This document shows, one piece after another, positions 33,504 to 42,165 of a DNA stretch of 64,000 nucleotides. Each line of letters opens with the position of its first letter. Positions within the stretch are counted from its first letter, which is position 1. Both the position numbers and the translations under genes were made by a program. The DNA comes from Duganella guangzhouensis (GTDB taxonomy: Bacteria > Pseudomonadota > Gammaproteobacteria > Burkholderiales > Burkholderiaceae_D): contig NZ_WKJK01000024.1 in the NCBI RefSeq assembly GCF_009674535.1, positions 1 through 64,000 of the forward strand. The letters are read 5' to 3'. The notes under the pieces are model-generated. The model ran no database searches. It saw only the letters and a list, made by a program, of their open reading frames with translations, and was not told the origin of the DNA.

Positions 33504-34271
33504 ATGAAACTGTCCCGTCTGTTCTTGATGCTGGGTTTGCTGGCCATCCTCACTGGCTGCGCCAGCAGCACGCCGCGCATGGCCGAGGTGCGCGCCTTTG
33601 CCGCCGAATCGCCCAAGCTGGGCGCTTATCATGAATTGACCGAGCGCTACCGCTACACCTATCAGCGCGAGCAGCCTTATCTGTCGCCCGAGGCCGATGC
33701 CCGCGAGCAGCCGCTGGACGCCCGCCGCCAACAAGCCTGCGACGATTTCGTCAAACTGCAATACGGCCTGCAAGCCTATATGCAAACGCTGGGCAAGCTG
33801 GCCGGCGACAATCGCTATGACTTCGAAGACCAGGTCAAGAATCTCAGCACCGGCATCAAAGCCTGGCCCGACTCCGGCCTGGAAGACCGCCACGTCAACG
33901 CTTTCGCCGGCCTGACCCGACTGATCAGCCGCGGCATCAGCGCGCCCTATCAGGAGCAAGCCGTCAACGACATCCTGCGCGACGGCCAGCAGCCGGTGCA
34001 AGATGTACTGGACGCGATGCGCACGCTGTTGCGCTTGTACGATAAGAGCAGCGACAACGAACAAAAAATCGTGATCGGCATGCTGGAATCGGAGATCCCC
34101 TTCCTCGATCCCAAACGCGAACGTCTGCTGCTGGCCCTGGCCCGTTCGCAGCAGCAGGACAAGCAGAACGAGTACCGCCTGATCGGCCTGCGCTACACGC
34201 TGGCGCGCAAGAACCTGGATGCGATCGAGCAGCAGCACCGCGCGCTGGTGGCGCAACTTCCCCCCAAATAA
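33504..34271 (+). CDS. lipoprotein of unknown function
   Basis: A 255-residue lipoprotein: the signal peptide ends in a lipobox LTGC, with Cys at about residue 20. The mature part is largely helical, rich in Gln, Arg and Asp, with no catalytic motif that I recognise. The start at 33504 has a GGAG site; the frame is open upstream into hyi in another frame and is not coding there. It leads a small operon with the genes at 34281 and perhaps 34753. Confidence 0.83.
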   Translation: MKLSRLFLMLGLLAILTGCASSTPRMAEVRAFAAESPKLGAYHELTERYRYTYQREQPYLSPEADAREQPLDARRQQACDDFVKLQYGLQAYMQTLGKLAGDNRYDFEDQVKNLSTGIKAWPDSGLEDRHVNAFAGLTRLISRGISAPYQEQAVNDILRDGQQPVQDVLDAMRTLLRLYDKSSDNEQKIVIGMLESEIPFLDPKRERLLLALARSQQQDKQNEYRLIGLRYTLARKNLDAIEQQHRALVAQLPPK

Positions 34272-34280
34272 GGAGCAGCC

Positions 34281-34706
34281 ATGGCAGACCCGCAATCGCA
34301 AGCCGCGATCGAAACATTGGCCGATCATCTGTCCGCCAGCGCCAATGCGCTGCACGCGCGCCTGATGCGCGCCATCCGCAATCCCGGCCCGGATGGCGCC
34401 CTGCCCGGCATTTCGCAGGGTGTGGCGCAGGCGCTGTTTGAAAACGAGGTGGCGCTGCGCCAGCGCGCCAACAGTCTGTATCTGGATGCGGCGGTACTGG
34501 CCGCCAGCGGCCTCGGCGCGCAACAACAGCAGTTGCTGGACCTGACCGCGCTGGCGCAGCAGAAAATCGATCACATCAACCGTCTCAAGGATCTGGTCGA
34601 CCTCGCCGCCGAGCTGCTGACGCTGGGCGCGGCGGTGGCCACCGGCAAGCCGGAACGGCTGCTGTCACCACTGGAAAAACTCAAGCAGCACATCGAAGCG
34701 CTGTAG
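34281..34706 (+). CDS. hypothetical helical protein
   Basis: A 141-residue protein, all predicted helix, with no signal peptide. It starts 9 bp after the lipoprotein gene stop with an AAGGAG site, so the two are cotranscribed. A moderately hydrophobic helix (LVDLAAELLTLGAAVATG, about 105-122) may be amphipathic or membrane-associated. It may contact the lipoprotein or the membrane. No family recognised. Confidence 0.78.
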   Translation: MADPQSQAAIETLADHLSASANALHARLMRAIRNPGPDGALPGISQGVAQALFENEVALRQRANSLYLDAAVLAASGLGAQQQQLLDLTALAQQKIDHINRLKDLVDLAAELLTLGAAVATGKPERLLSPLEKLKQHIEAL

Positions 34707-34752
34707 AACGATTCTTGCCAACGCCAGTCCAATGCTCTGAGGAGCACGCAAC

Positions 34753-35127
34753 ATGAATGGACTGGACGATCAACAATGGCAGGTACTGCAGACGCGGCTG
34801 GAACGCGTGCGCGTCGCGCTGCTGACCCGGCTGGCGGACGATCTCGACCGCAGCACCGATCTGCGCCTGCCACTGCCGCACCAGGCCGAAGCCTCGCCGG
34901 CCGACAACGCCAGCCAGCGCATCCTGCACGCGGCGGTGCACGAGGCCGCCACCCACACCGCGCGTCAGCTGGACGTGGTGCAGCACGCGCTGGCCAAGTT
35001 TGCCGAGCAGGCCTATGGATTGTGTGAAAGCTGCGGCGAGGCCATCGGCTATTCGCGCCTGAACGCGCGCCCGGAAGCGCGCTTCTGCATCAATTGCCAG
35101 ACCCGGCTGGAACAGCGCCGCCGTTGA
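34753..35127 (+). CDS. DksA/TraR-type zinc-finger protein
   Basis: A 124-residue protein with an N-terminal coiled-coil part and a C-terminal four-cysteine zinc finger (CESCGEAIG...FCINC). DksA-family members bind the secondary channel of RNA polymerase and modulate transcription with ppGpp. The coiled-coil tip here lacks a clear DxxDxA motif, so it is probably a paralogue rather than DksA itself. A GAGGAG site precedes the ATG. It follows the two helical-protein genes by 46 bp and converges on the gene at 35131. Confidence 0.85.
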   Translation: MNGLDDQQWQVLQTRLERVRVALLTRLADDLDRSTDLRLPLPHQAEASPADNASQRILHAAVHEAATHTARQLDVVQHALAKFAEQAYGLCESCGEAIGYSRLNARPEARFCINCQTRLEQRRR

Positions 35128-35130
35128 AGC

Positions 35131-35493
35131 TTAATCGTCCGACAGCCAGGGCTGGCTGCGGATCTTGGCCACCTGCCGCTGCGCCATCAAGCGCCACAGC
35201 AGCAGGGCATCGGCCTGCTGCTGGACCGTCATGGTGCGTGGCGACGCCAGCGCGATTTCACAATCGCGGTCCGACCATTCGGCAAAGCGCACCGCGCCGC
35301 CGCTCGAGACCTCCATCTCGTACATCAGGCCATCGTCGTAGCCGAAGCGCAGCACCGCGCTGCCGGGGCCGCCGTCGGGACTGGCGATCTTGCCGCTGTA
35401 GACATCGGCCAGCGCGGCCGCCATCTGGGCTTCCGAGGGCGCGGGGACATCGCGTCCGTCAGGACGTGTGAGCACTAGCCATGCCTGAGTCAT
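35131..35493 (-). CDS. hypothetical protein
   Basis: A 120-residue soluble protein without signal peptide or known motif. It has a beta-rich middle (SAVLRFGYDDGLMYEMEVSS, about 45-64) and a helical C-terminus (QQQADALLLWRLMAQRQ). Its stop is 3 bp from the stop of the convergent zinc-finger gene. Codon use is like that of its neighbours, so the reading frame is likely real. Function unknown. Confidence 0.7.
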   Translation of the reverse strand: MTQAWLVLTRPDGRDVPAPSEAQMAAALADVYSGKIASPDGGPGSAVLRFGYDDGLMYEMEVSSGGAVRFAEWSDRDCEIALASPRTMTVQQQADALLLWRLMAQRQVAKIRSQPWLSDD

Positions 35494-35636
35494 TGCCGCC
35501 TCCCGCTGTTCGGTTGCGCGTTTCGGTTGTGGTTAGCGGCTATCATACCGAAAATTGCCTAGCGCGCAGGCATAGTCTCGGATAAGCAACAACCTTGCGC
35601 CAGATGGCAGATAACAAGCCGACACTATTGCCGGAC

Positions 35637-36188
35637 TCAGGCCGGCAGCGGCAGCGAATTGGGGTCGAAATCGCGCCAGTCGCCGCCGCTGATCTGGCCC
35701 TCGGCGCGTTCGATGTCGCGCCCGCCCAGCCGGCGCAGAATGTCCAGCGCCCTGGCTTCCTGCGCGCCATCGTCGACCGCCACGGCGATCATCATGCCGG
35801 CCTTGCGCGGCGGCCGCCGGTTGCCGCCATCGTCCTCGGGCTCGCCGCGTTCCTTCATCTTGTGCAAGCTGTACAACGAGCCGACGTGGGCGCCCACCAG
35901 CGCGCCCACCACCGGTCCCAGCGGCCCGCTGATCGGGATGGTGGCCGCGCCCGCCAGCGCACCGGCCACGGCGCCGGTCGCGCCGCCCTGCACCACTCCC
36001 TCGTCGCTGTCCTTGGCGCCGGGTGATTTGTCGTGGTCACCGCCCAGCTCGTACAAATCGTGCTGGCCCGGCGGATTGACGTAAAACGAACTGATGCGTG
36101 TCGCGGCAAAGCCGGCGTCCAGCAACGCCAGCCGCGCATCGGCGATTTCATCCTGCAACTGGAAATGGCCCGCAATAATCGTGCTCAT
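35637..36188 (-). CDS. stress-type protein with glycine-zipper segment
   Basis: A 183-residue protein. An N-terminal region resembling general-stress/ferredoxin-like domains (IIAGHFQLQDEIADARLALLDAGF) is followed by a glycine/alanine-rich stretch (about 70-105, GGATGAVAGALAGAATIP onward) that could span a membrane. A C-terminal domain of similar type follows it (MMIAVAVDDGAQEARALDILRRLGG). This layout is seen in small envelope-stress proteins of Burkholderiales. A good TAGGAG site sets the ATG. A partly conserved copy of the Crp/Fnr-type site lies upstream at the right distance, so it may belong to that regulon. Confidence 0.78.
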   Translation of the reverse strand: MSTIIAGHFQLQDEIADARLALLDAGFAATRISSFYVNPPGQHDLYELGGDHDKSPGAKDSDEGVVQGGATGAVAGALAGAATIPISGPLGPVVGALVGAHVGSLYSLHKMKERGEPEDDGGNRRPPRKAGMMIAVAVDDGAQEARALDILRRLGGRDIERAEGQISGGDWRDFDPNSLPLPA

Positions 36189-36244
36189 GGTCTTCTCCTA
36201 GTTTAAGGTTTTCCGCAGTGTCGCCGCACACGCCGCCGGCGTCG

Positions 36245-36258
36245 GTTCGCTTGCGCAC
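36245..36258. promoter_or_regulatory. possible Crp/Fnr-type site upstream of the glycine-zipper stress gene
   Basis: GTTCGCTTGCGCAC matches 9 of the 10 fixed positions of GTRCG-N4-CGYAC. Its centre is 29.5 bp from a GACACT hexamer on the minus strand, the same spacing as the better sites, although this -10 is poor. Weaker than the other members. Confidence 0.4.
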
Positions 36259-36349
36259 ACGTTAAAACAGTTGAACCGGCCGGGCTACACCGTATAATCA
36301 AACGATAGTATTTACGCGCAGCAAGCTTCCATTTCGATAGGAACGCCCG

Positions 36350-37855
36350 ATGGAGTCTGACGCCCACTCGCCGCCGCGCTACCAGCCGCTGGTCGATCTG
36401 CGCAATGGCGCGGTGGCCAGCCTGGAAGCGCTGTCCGCCCACGCGGACAGCCTGGCCGTGCTGCGCCACAGCTGCGCCGACCGCCAGCTATGGCAAGGCG
36501 GCGCGCTGGATTGCTGCGATTTCCAGGTCGCGCTCAACGTCGCGCCACCGCAGCTGTTCGATCCGCGCTTCGGCCAGCAGGTGGCGGCGCTGCTGGACGC
36601 GCATGCGCTGCAGCCGGCCGCGCTGACGCTGGAGCTGGAGGAAAGCGTGCTGTTGCAAGACCCCGCCGCCAGCGCCACCGCGCTCGACTTCTTCAAGCAA
36701 CTGGGCGTGTGCCTGACCCTGGACCGCTTTGGCGCCGGCCCGGCCTGCCTGGACCATCTGCGCCGCTATCCCTTCGATTTCGTCAAGCTGGACGCCGCCT
36801 GCGTACACGCCGTGCCCGAGGACGCCGCCGCCGCCGCCCACTGCCAGGCGCTGATCGCGATGGCGCAGCACCTTGGCCTGCGGGTGGCGGCCGACGGTGT
36901 CCACACCGAGGCGCAGTTAAGCTTCCTGCGCGACAATCTGTGCGACCTGATACAGGGCGACATCTACGCGCCGGCGCTGACGCCGCAGGAAATCGGCGCC
37001 CTGCTGCGCGCCGACCGCCGCCTGCCGCCCCATCTGCTGCGGCTGCAGGCACGACGGCGCCGCCTGCTGCTGGTCGATGACGAGGTCAACATCGTGGCCG
37101 CGCTGAAGCGTCTGCTGCGCCCGGACGGCTACGACATCCTCACCGCTCACTCCGGCGAACAGGGGCTGGAACTGCTGGCGCAGCAGCCGGTCGACGTCAT
37201 CATTTCGGACCAGCGCATGCCCGGCCTGAACGGCGCCGACTTCCTGCGCCAGGCGCGCACGCTGCGGCCGGACACCATCCGCATCATGCTGTCCGGCTAT
37301 ACCGAACTGCAATCGGTGACCGAGGCCGTCAACGAAGGCGCGATCTACAAATTCCTCACCAAGCCGTGGGACGACGAACAGCTGCGCGCCCACTTGCGCG
37401 ACGCGTTCCACCTGAAAGAGATCGCCGACGACAACGCCCGCCTGCACATGGAAGTGCGCAACGCCAACCACGAGCTGGCCAGCGCCAACCGCCGCATGGA
37501 ACAGCTGTTGCACCAGATGCAGCGCCAGATCGCGCGCGATGAAATCAGCCTCAACATCGCGCGCGAAATCCTGCAACAGCTGCCGCTGCCGGTGATCGGC
37601 ATGGACGACGATGGCATGATCGCCTTCGTCAACGCCGCCGCCGGCAGCCTGTTCGCGCGCGGTGGCGCGCTGCTCGGCAATGCCGCCAGCGCCGTGCTGC
37701 CGCAGCTGTTCCCGGCCGGCGCCGCGCTGCCGCCGTCCGGCCACCAGACCGATATCGGCGGCGCCCGTTACGCGGTCTCGGCCTGGCCGATGGGCACGCA
37801 CTCGGCCTCACGCGGCAGCCTGATCACCCTCAGCCTGTGCGAGGCCGCGCCATGA
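36350..37855 (+). CDS. degenerate EAL-REC-PAS signalling protein
   Basis: A 501-residue protein. Residues 10-220 are an EAL fold that has lost key positions. The ExLxR motif reads EALSA without Arg, DDFGTG reads DRFGAG (Asp to Arg at 126), and AEGVE reads ADGVH, while Lys146 (VKLD) remains. It should not cleave c-di-GMP, but might bind a ligand or a protein. A receiver domain follows (about 238-355, Asp287, with RIMLSGYTEL and TKPWDD), then a coiled-coil (about 365-410) and a PAS-like domain to the end. It is the first of four coupled genes; its stop overlaps the next start in ATGA. The partner kinase is probably the one at 38686-40062. Confidence 0.9.
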   Translation: MESDAHSPPRYQPLVDLRNGAVASLEALSAHADSLAVLRHSCADRQLWQGGALDCCDFQVALNVAPPQLFDPRFGQQVAALLDAHALQPAALTLELEESVLLQDPAASATALDFFKQLGVCLTLDRFGAGPACLDHLRRYPFDFVKLDAACVHAVPEDAAAAAHCQALIAMAQHLGLRVAADGVHTEAQLSFLRDNLCDLIQGDIYAPALTPQEIGALLRADRRLPPHLLRLQARRRRLLLVDDEVNIVAALKRLLRPDGYDILTAHSGEQGLELLAQQPVDVIISDQRMPGLNGADFLRQARTLRPDTIRIMLSGYTELQSVTEAVNEGAIYKFLTKPWDDEQLRAHLRDAFHLKEIADDNARLHMEVRNANHELASANRRMEQLLHQMQRQIARDEISLNIAREILQQLPLPVIGMDDDGMIAFVNAAAGSLFARGGALLGNAASAVLPQLFPAGAALPPSGHQTDIGGARYAVSAWPMGTHSASRGSLITLSLCEAAP

Positions 37856-38676
37856 GCCCGGCCAGCCAGCTCGCCTTGGACGAGGTGGTGCGCCACATCC
37901 ACGACCTGCCGTCGCTGCCGGCGGTGGTGGCAGAGCTGCTGTCCAGCATGGAACAGGACGACGTCGACCTGCACTACCTGGCCAGCCGCATCGCGCGCGA
38001 TCAGGCGCTGACCGCCAAAACGCTGCGGCTGGCCAATTCCTCGTTCTACGGCATGCCGTCCAAGGTCAACAGCATCCAGCAGGCGATGGCGGTGCTGGGC
38101 CTGCACAGTGTGCGCACCCTGGTCACCGCCTGCGGCGTGATCGGCGCGGTGCCGCCCAGCCCGGCGGTGCCGCTCGACTTCCACACCTTCTGGCGCGAGG
38201 CGGTGGCCACCGCGGTGTGGGCGCGCGCGCTGGCGCGGCATTTGCGCCAGAGTCCGGACACCGCCTTCACCGCCGGCCTGTTGCACAACCTCGGCACGCT
38301 GGTGCTGGCCACCCGCTTCCCCGCGCAGTACGCGGCGGTACCGGCCTGGCGCCACGAACATCAGGACGCCAGCGTGGCCGAGGCCGAACTGGCGGTGTTT
38401 GGCGTCGACCACGCCCAGGCCGGCAGCGCGCTGGCCGCGCACTGGAAATTCCCGCCCGCGATACAGGACGCTATCCGCCAACAGCACTGCGCCAACGCCG
38501 GCGGTCTGGCGCTGGTGGTCGGCCTGGCGCAACAGCTGGCCGAGCCGTCGGAGACCGGCGCGGAACAGCGTGAACTGGCCTGGGCCACGCTGGCGCTCGG
38601 CGACGAACAGCGCCAGCAACTCAGCCAGAGCTGCCCGCTGCAGGTCAGCGATATGTGCCAAATACTCGTCAACTAA
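37852..38676 (+). CDS. HDOD-domain protein
   Basis: A 274-residue protein that is almost wholly an HDOD domain (about 20-220), a catalytically dead relative of HD phosphohydrolases used as a signalling adaptor. LPSLPAVVAELLSSM is the usual start of the domain, RIARDQALTAKTLRLANSSFYG follows, and LLHNLGTLVLATRFP stands where HD enzymes have their HD pair. The ATG at 37852 overlaps the previous stop in ATGA. The gene lies between two receiver proteins and the kinase, so it may pass the output of the phosphorelay to a target. Confidence 0.92.
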   Translation: MSPASQLALDEVVRHIHDLPSLPAVVAELLSSMEQDDVDLHYLASRIARDQALTAKTLRLANSSFYGMPSKVNSIQQAMAVLGLHSVRTLVTACGVIGAVPPSPAVPLDFHTFWREAVATAVWARALARHLRQSPDTAFTAGLLHNLGTLVLATRFPAQYAAVPAWRHEHQDASVAEAELAVFGVDHAQAGSALAAHWKFPPAIQDAIRQQHCANAGGLALVVGLAQQLAEPSETGAEQRELAWATLALGDEQRQQLSQSCPLQVSDMCQILVN

Positions 38677-38685
38677 GGACAGCCC

Positions 38686-40062
38686 ATGAAACTCCCGACC
38701 CAGGCAGAAGTGGCACTGGATGAATTCTTCGACGGCCACCCGGTGCCCACCTTCGCCATCAACCGCCAGCACGTCATCACCCACTGGAACAAGGCGTGCG
38801 AGCAACTGCTGGGCTGGACCCGCGCCTGCATGGTCGGCACCCGCAACCAGTGGCAACCGTTCTACATCAAGGAGCGGCCGCTGCTGTGCGACCTGATCGT
38901 GGCCGGCGACGACAACATCGCCGCCCACTATCCGGGCCACAGCCATCCGTCGGCGCTGATCACCGGCGCCTACGAGGCCGAAGACTTCTTCCCCAACATC
39001 GGCGCCAGCGGCCACTGGCTGCACTTCACCGCCGCGCCGCTGCGCGACGCCACCGGCCAGGTGGTGGGCGCGATTGAAACCCTGCGCGACGTCACCGAAC
39101 GCCGCGTGGCCGAAAACGCGCTGCGCAAGTCGCGCGACAATCTGGAACACATCGTCGAGAAACGCACCGCCCAGCTGGCCCATGCCAACGACAAGCTGGA
39201 GGACGACATCCGCCAGTTGACCGAACTGAACGACCTGCTGTCGACCGCCCAGCAGCAGCTGGTGCAGGCCGAGAAAATGGCCTCGATCGGCCAGCTGGCG
39301 GCCGGCGTGGCGCACGAGATCAACAACCCGATCGGCTACATCTTTTCCAACGTCGGCACGCTGCAAAACTATCTGGACCAGCTGTTCGGCATGCTGGACG
39401 CCTACCAGCAAGCCGAAGCCAGCATCGCCCAGCCGGCGGTGGCGGCGCAGCTGCGCGCCATGCGCGAGCAGATCGATCTCGACTTCCTGCGCCAGGACAT
39501 CCCGGCGCTGATGCGCGAATCGCGCGAGGGCATCGTGCGGGTGCGCCATATCGTCGAAGACCTGAAGGATTTTTCGCGCGCCGACGCCAGCCAGGAATGG
39601 AGCCGCGCCGACCTGCACCAGGGCATAGACTCGACGCTGAACATCGTCGGCAACGAGGTCAAATACCGCGCCGACGTGGTCAAGGCCTATGGCGACATTC
39701 CGGAGATCGAATGCCTGCCGCTGCAAATCAACCAGGTGGTGCTGAACCTGGTGGTCAACGCCGCCCAGGCCATGGGCGAGGAACGTGGCAAGATCACGCT
39801 GCGCACCGGCATGGCCGACGCCGACACCGTCAAGCTGGAGGTGGAAGACACCGGCAACGGCATCGCGCCCGACACGCTGTCGCGCATCTTCGATCCCTTC
39901 TTCACCACCAAGGCGGTCGGCAAAGGTACCGGGCTGGGGCTGTCGCTGGCCTACGGCATCGTGCAAAAGCACAAGGGCCGGATCGAAGTCGATACCGAAC
40001 TGGGCCGTGGCACCTGTTTCCGCGTGCTGCTGCCGGTCCGCCACACCGAGGAGCAAGCATGA
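38686..40062 (+). CDS. PAS-domain sensor histidine kinase
   Basis: A 458-residue soluble kinase. A PAS domain (about 8-140) with a possible cofactor pocket is followed by a coiled-coil (about 140-200), a HisKA region with His210 in GVAHEINNP and a HATPase domain (VNAAQAMGEERG, DTGNGIAPDTL, GTGLGLSL). The HEINNP form is that of the large family of stress and chemosensory kinases. It begins 9 bp after the HDOD gene and its stop overlaps the start of the response regulator in ATGA. It is the only kinase of the operon and probably phosphorylates both receivers. Confidence 0.93.
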   Translation: MKLPTQAEVALDEFFDGHPVPTFAINRQHVITHWNKACEQLLGWTRACMVGTRNQWQPFYIKERPLLCDLIVAGDDNIAAHYPGHSHPSALITGAYEAEDFFPNIGASGHWLHFTAAPLRDATGQVVGAIETLRDVTERRVAENALRKSRDNLEHIVEKRTAQLAHANDKLEDDIRQLTELNDLLSTAQQQLVQAEKMASIGQLAAGVAHEINNPIGYIFSNVGTLQNYLDQLFGMLDAYQQAEASIAQPAVAAQLRAMREQIDLDFLRQDIPALMRESREGIVRVRHIVEDLKDFSRADASQEWSRADLHQGIDSTLNIVGNEVKYRADVVKAYGDIPEIECLPLQINQVVLNLVVNAAQAMGEERGKITLRTGMADADTVKLEVEDTGNGIAPDTLSRIFDPFFTTKAVGKGTGLGLSLAYGIVQKHKGRIEVDTELGRGTCFRVLLPVRHTEEQA

Positions 40063-40559
40063 GCCGCATACTGCTGGTCGACGATGAACCCAATATGCTG
40101 AGCGCGCTGCAGCGGGCGCTACGGCAAAGCAAGCCGCTGGCCGGCGCCCAGATCGAAACCTTCACCAATCCGTTCGATGCGCTGAACCGCATTTGCGTCT
40201 GCGAGTTCGATCTGGTGGTGTCCGATTTCATGATGCCGGAGATGAGCGGCGGCGAATTCCTGCAGGCGCTGAAGGACGTGGCGCCGACCACGGTGCGCAT
40301 CATGCTCAGCGCCTCCACCGACTTCAAGACCGCGATGACGGCCATCAACGACGCCCACGTGTTCCGCTTCATCCCCAAGCCATGGCAGCAGGCCGAGCTG
40401 GAGCAAAACATCTTGCAGGGACTGGAGGAACGTCAGCGCCTGCTGGCCGAGGCCGGCAAAGCGCCATCGCCGCAGGAACTGGAAGCGCAACGGCTGGAGG
40501 AAGAGGAACCGGGCCTGCTGCAGGTCAAGCGCAGCGACGACGGCTCCATCATCCTGTGA
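40059..40559 (+). CDS. single-domain response regulator
   Basis: A 166-residue receiver protein. REC occupies residues about 3-125, with Asp56 as phosphoacceptor (VVSDFMMP), the acidic DDE pocket at 8-10 and the switch region TVRIMLSAST followed by PKPW. There is no output domain; a Glu-rich tail follows. It starts in the last four bases of the kinase gene. It would work as a phosphate sink or as an adaptor, for example toward the HDOD protein. Its stop is adjacent to the stop of the convergent mtfA-like gene. Confidence 0.93.
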   Translation: MSRILLVDDEPNMLSALQRALRQSKPLAGAQIETFTNPFDALNRICVCEFDLVVSDFMMPEMSGGEFLQALKDVAPTTVRIMLSASTDFKTAMTAINDAHVFRFIPKPWQQAELEQNILQGLEERQRLLAEAGKAPSPQELEAQRLEEEEPGLLQVKRSDDGSIIL

Positions 40560-41426
40560 CTACCAGCCATAGGCGTAGCTTGGCGCTTCCGGCGCCGGCG
40601 GCGGCGGTGGCGGCGACATCCACTGGCGCGGATCGACCCGGTAGTACTTGAGGAATTCCTCGTACAGCTCGGCGTGATGCTCGGCCATCTGGTACGGCTT
40701 TTCAAAGAAAGTTTCGGTGGCCACCGCGAAGAACTCGGCCGGGTTGGTGGCGCCATACGGGTCCATCACCGTCTCCATCCGGTACATGGCGCGCATGCGC
40801 AGATTTTCATAGTGGCGCGACAGCACTTCCGACCACGCGCGGTAGCTGGCCGGATCACCCAGATACGGCGCGCCGTTGGCGCGGCCGGATTCGCTGTCCA
40901 GCTGGTGCGCGAATTCATGCAACACCACGTTGTGGCCATCGGTCCAGTCGGCCGCACCATGACGCACATTGTCCCACGACAGTACCACCCGGCCGTCGTC
41001 CCACGATTCGCCCAGCATGCTCTGCCGGCCCGGCGTGATCACGCCACCGGGGCCGACCTGGGCGCGCTGCGCCACGAATTCGGTCGGATACACCAGAATG
41101 GTATGCAGCGCCGGATACACCTTGCTGGGCCGGTTCAGCAGCAGCAAACAGGCCTGGCCGGCGATGGTGACCGCCATTTCATCGGTGACTTCCAGCCCTT
41201 CGCAACCGACAAACTTCTTTTGATGCAGGAACTGCTGCACCATGCGCCGCAATTGCTGTTGCAGCTCGGCCGGCATGCGGCGGTAGACTGGAATATTGCG
41301 TTGCAGAATGGCCTCCGCCTCGGGCGCCAACGGCCGGGCCAGCAGCCGGCGCAGACGCCAGCGCGGGTACAGAAAAGGCAGCGCGATCACTAGCGCCGTC
41401 AGGACGATCCAGATCAAAGCTTCCAT
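40560..41426 (-). CDS. mtfA: MtfA-type zinc metallopeptidase
   Basis: A 288-residue protein of the MtfA (Mlc titration factor) family. An N-terminal hydrophobic segment (about 3-22) is followed by the peptidase domain with HEFAHQLD (HExxH) and a downstream glutamate in AEFFAVATETFFEKP. In E. coli, MtfA binds the repressor Mlc and has aminopeptidase activity. Length is close to the family norm, with a short proline-rich tail (PPPPPPAPEAPSY) that is extra. The start at 41426 is chosen at the hydrophobic segment. It converges exactly on the response regulator gene, with no base between the stops. Confidence 0.88.
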   Translation of the reverse strand: MEALIWIVLTALVIALPFLYPRWRLRRLLARPLAPEAEAILQRNIPVYRRMPAELQQQLRRMVQQFLHQKKFVGCEGLEVTDEMAVTIAGQACLLLLNRPSKVYPALHTILVYPTEFVAQRAQVGPGGVITPGRQSMLGESWDDGRVVLSWDNVRHGAADWTDGHNVVLHEFAHQLDSESGRANGAPYLGDPASYRAWSEVLSRHYENLRMRAMYRMETVMDPYGATNPAEFFAVATETFFEKPYQMAEHHAELYEEFLKYYRVDPRQWMSPPPPPPAPEAPSYAYGW

Positions 41427-41492
41427 GTGCCGCAGGGTCCGTAAGATGTCATGCCAGCCTAGGTGGGGCTGCATATCAACATTTCAATACGA

Positions 41493-41518
41493 AAACAGCT
41501 GGCGCGCGCCAGCTGTTT
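41493..41518. terminator. hairpin between mtfA and the winged-helix gene
   Basis: A 26-bp self-complementary stretch, AAACAGCTGGCGC and its complement, with flanking A and T runs. It follows the winged-helix gene stop (41542) by 23 bp on the minus strand and is followed there by TTTTCG. It is probably an intrinsic terminator with a short U-tract. Confidence 0.55.
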
Positions 41519-41541
41519 CATGATACCCCTGCTGAGGGTGA

Positions 41542-42165
41542 TTATTCGGCTTTTTGCTGCGACGGCGGGCTGCCGAACAGCGCCGCCACCAGCGGATCGC
41601 GCATCACCGGGCCACGGTTGACGCGGATCGCGTAATGGGTGTCGTCGGCCAGAATGTGGAAGTGGCGGCCGCTGCCGGCCATCGCCTGTTCGCGCAGGCC
41701 TGGACGCTCTTTGCGCGGCGGCATGCCTTCGCGCTTCGGCTGGGCGATCGCGGCCAGGAAGGCGGCGATGCGCTCCGGGTCTGGCGTCAGCTGGTAGACC
41801 GCCTTGCCGAGGTAAGTCGCGGTGCCTTCGACATAACGCGCCAGCTCGATCACGCCGGCTTCGCGCAGGTCGCGGATGTATTTGCGGGCGCCGGACGGCG
41901 AAAATTTCAGGAACCAGGCGATTTCATCGGCCAGCATCTCGTGCATCGACAGTTCGGCGATCAGCTTTTGCATGTTTTCGATGCGGCGCAGGGTGGCCGA
42001 AGTCGAACGCACGCGCTCTATCGACGCCATCGACAGCGCTGGCTTGCGGTCCAGCGGGGCCGGTGTCGAGCGGTCCATCAAAGACAAGCGCGCCGTGGTG
42101 GCCTGCATCTCCGGCGAGGCTTTCATTTCGTTCTGGACCATGGTTTGTTGTTTGCTGGCGTGCAT
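41542..42165 (-). CDS. winged-helix DNA-binding protein of unknown role
   Basis: A 207-residue protein. The middle (about 60-125) reads as a winged helix-turn-helix of the ArsR/MarR kind: ADEIAWFLKFSPSGARKYIRDLREAGVIELARYVEG. The flanking parts are polar and have no recognised motif. The frame is open upstream to 42399, but the ATG at 42165 has an AAAGGGAG site. The target is unknown. It is divergent from the ompA-type gene across 295 bp in which I see no further gene; that region is AT-richer than average and probably carries both promoters. Confidence 0.75.
   Translation of the reverse strand: MHASKQQTMVQNEMKASPEMQATTARLSLMDRSTPAPLDRKPALSMASIERVRSTSATLRRIENMQKLIAELSMHEMLADEIAWFLKFSPSGARKYIRDLREAGVIELARYVEGTATYLGKAVYQLTPDPERIAAFLAAIAQPKREGMPPRKERPGLREQAMAGSGRHFHILADDTHYAIRVNRGPVMRDPLVAALFGSPPSQQKAE

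Noticed and set aside
37768..40056. A 762-codon open frame antisense to the HDOD and kinase genes
   Set aside because: It crosses two well-supported, translationally coupled genes and has no recognisable domain. Similar shadow frames occur at 11447-13018, 31113-32501 and 50035-51420.
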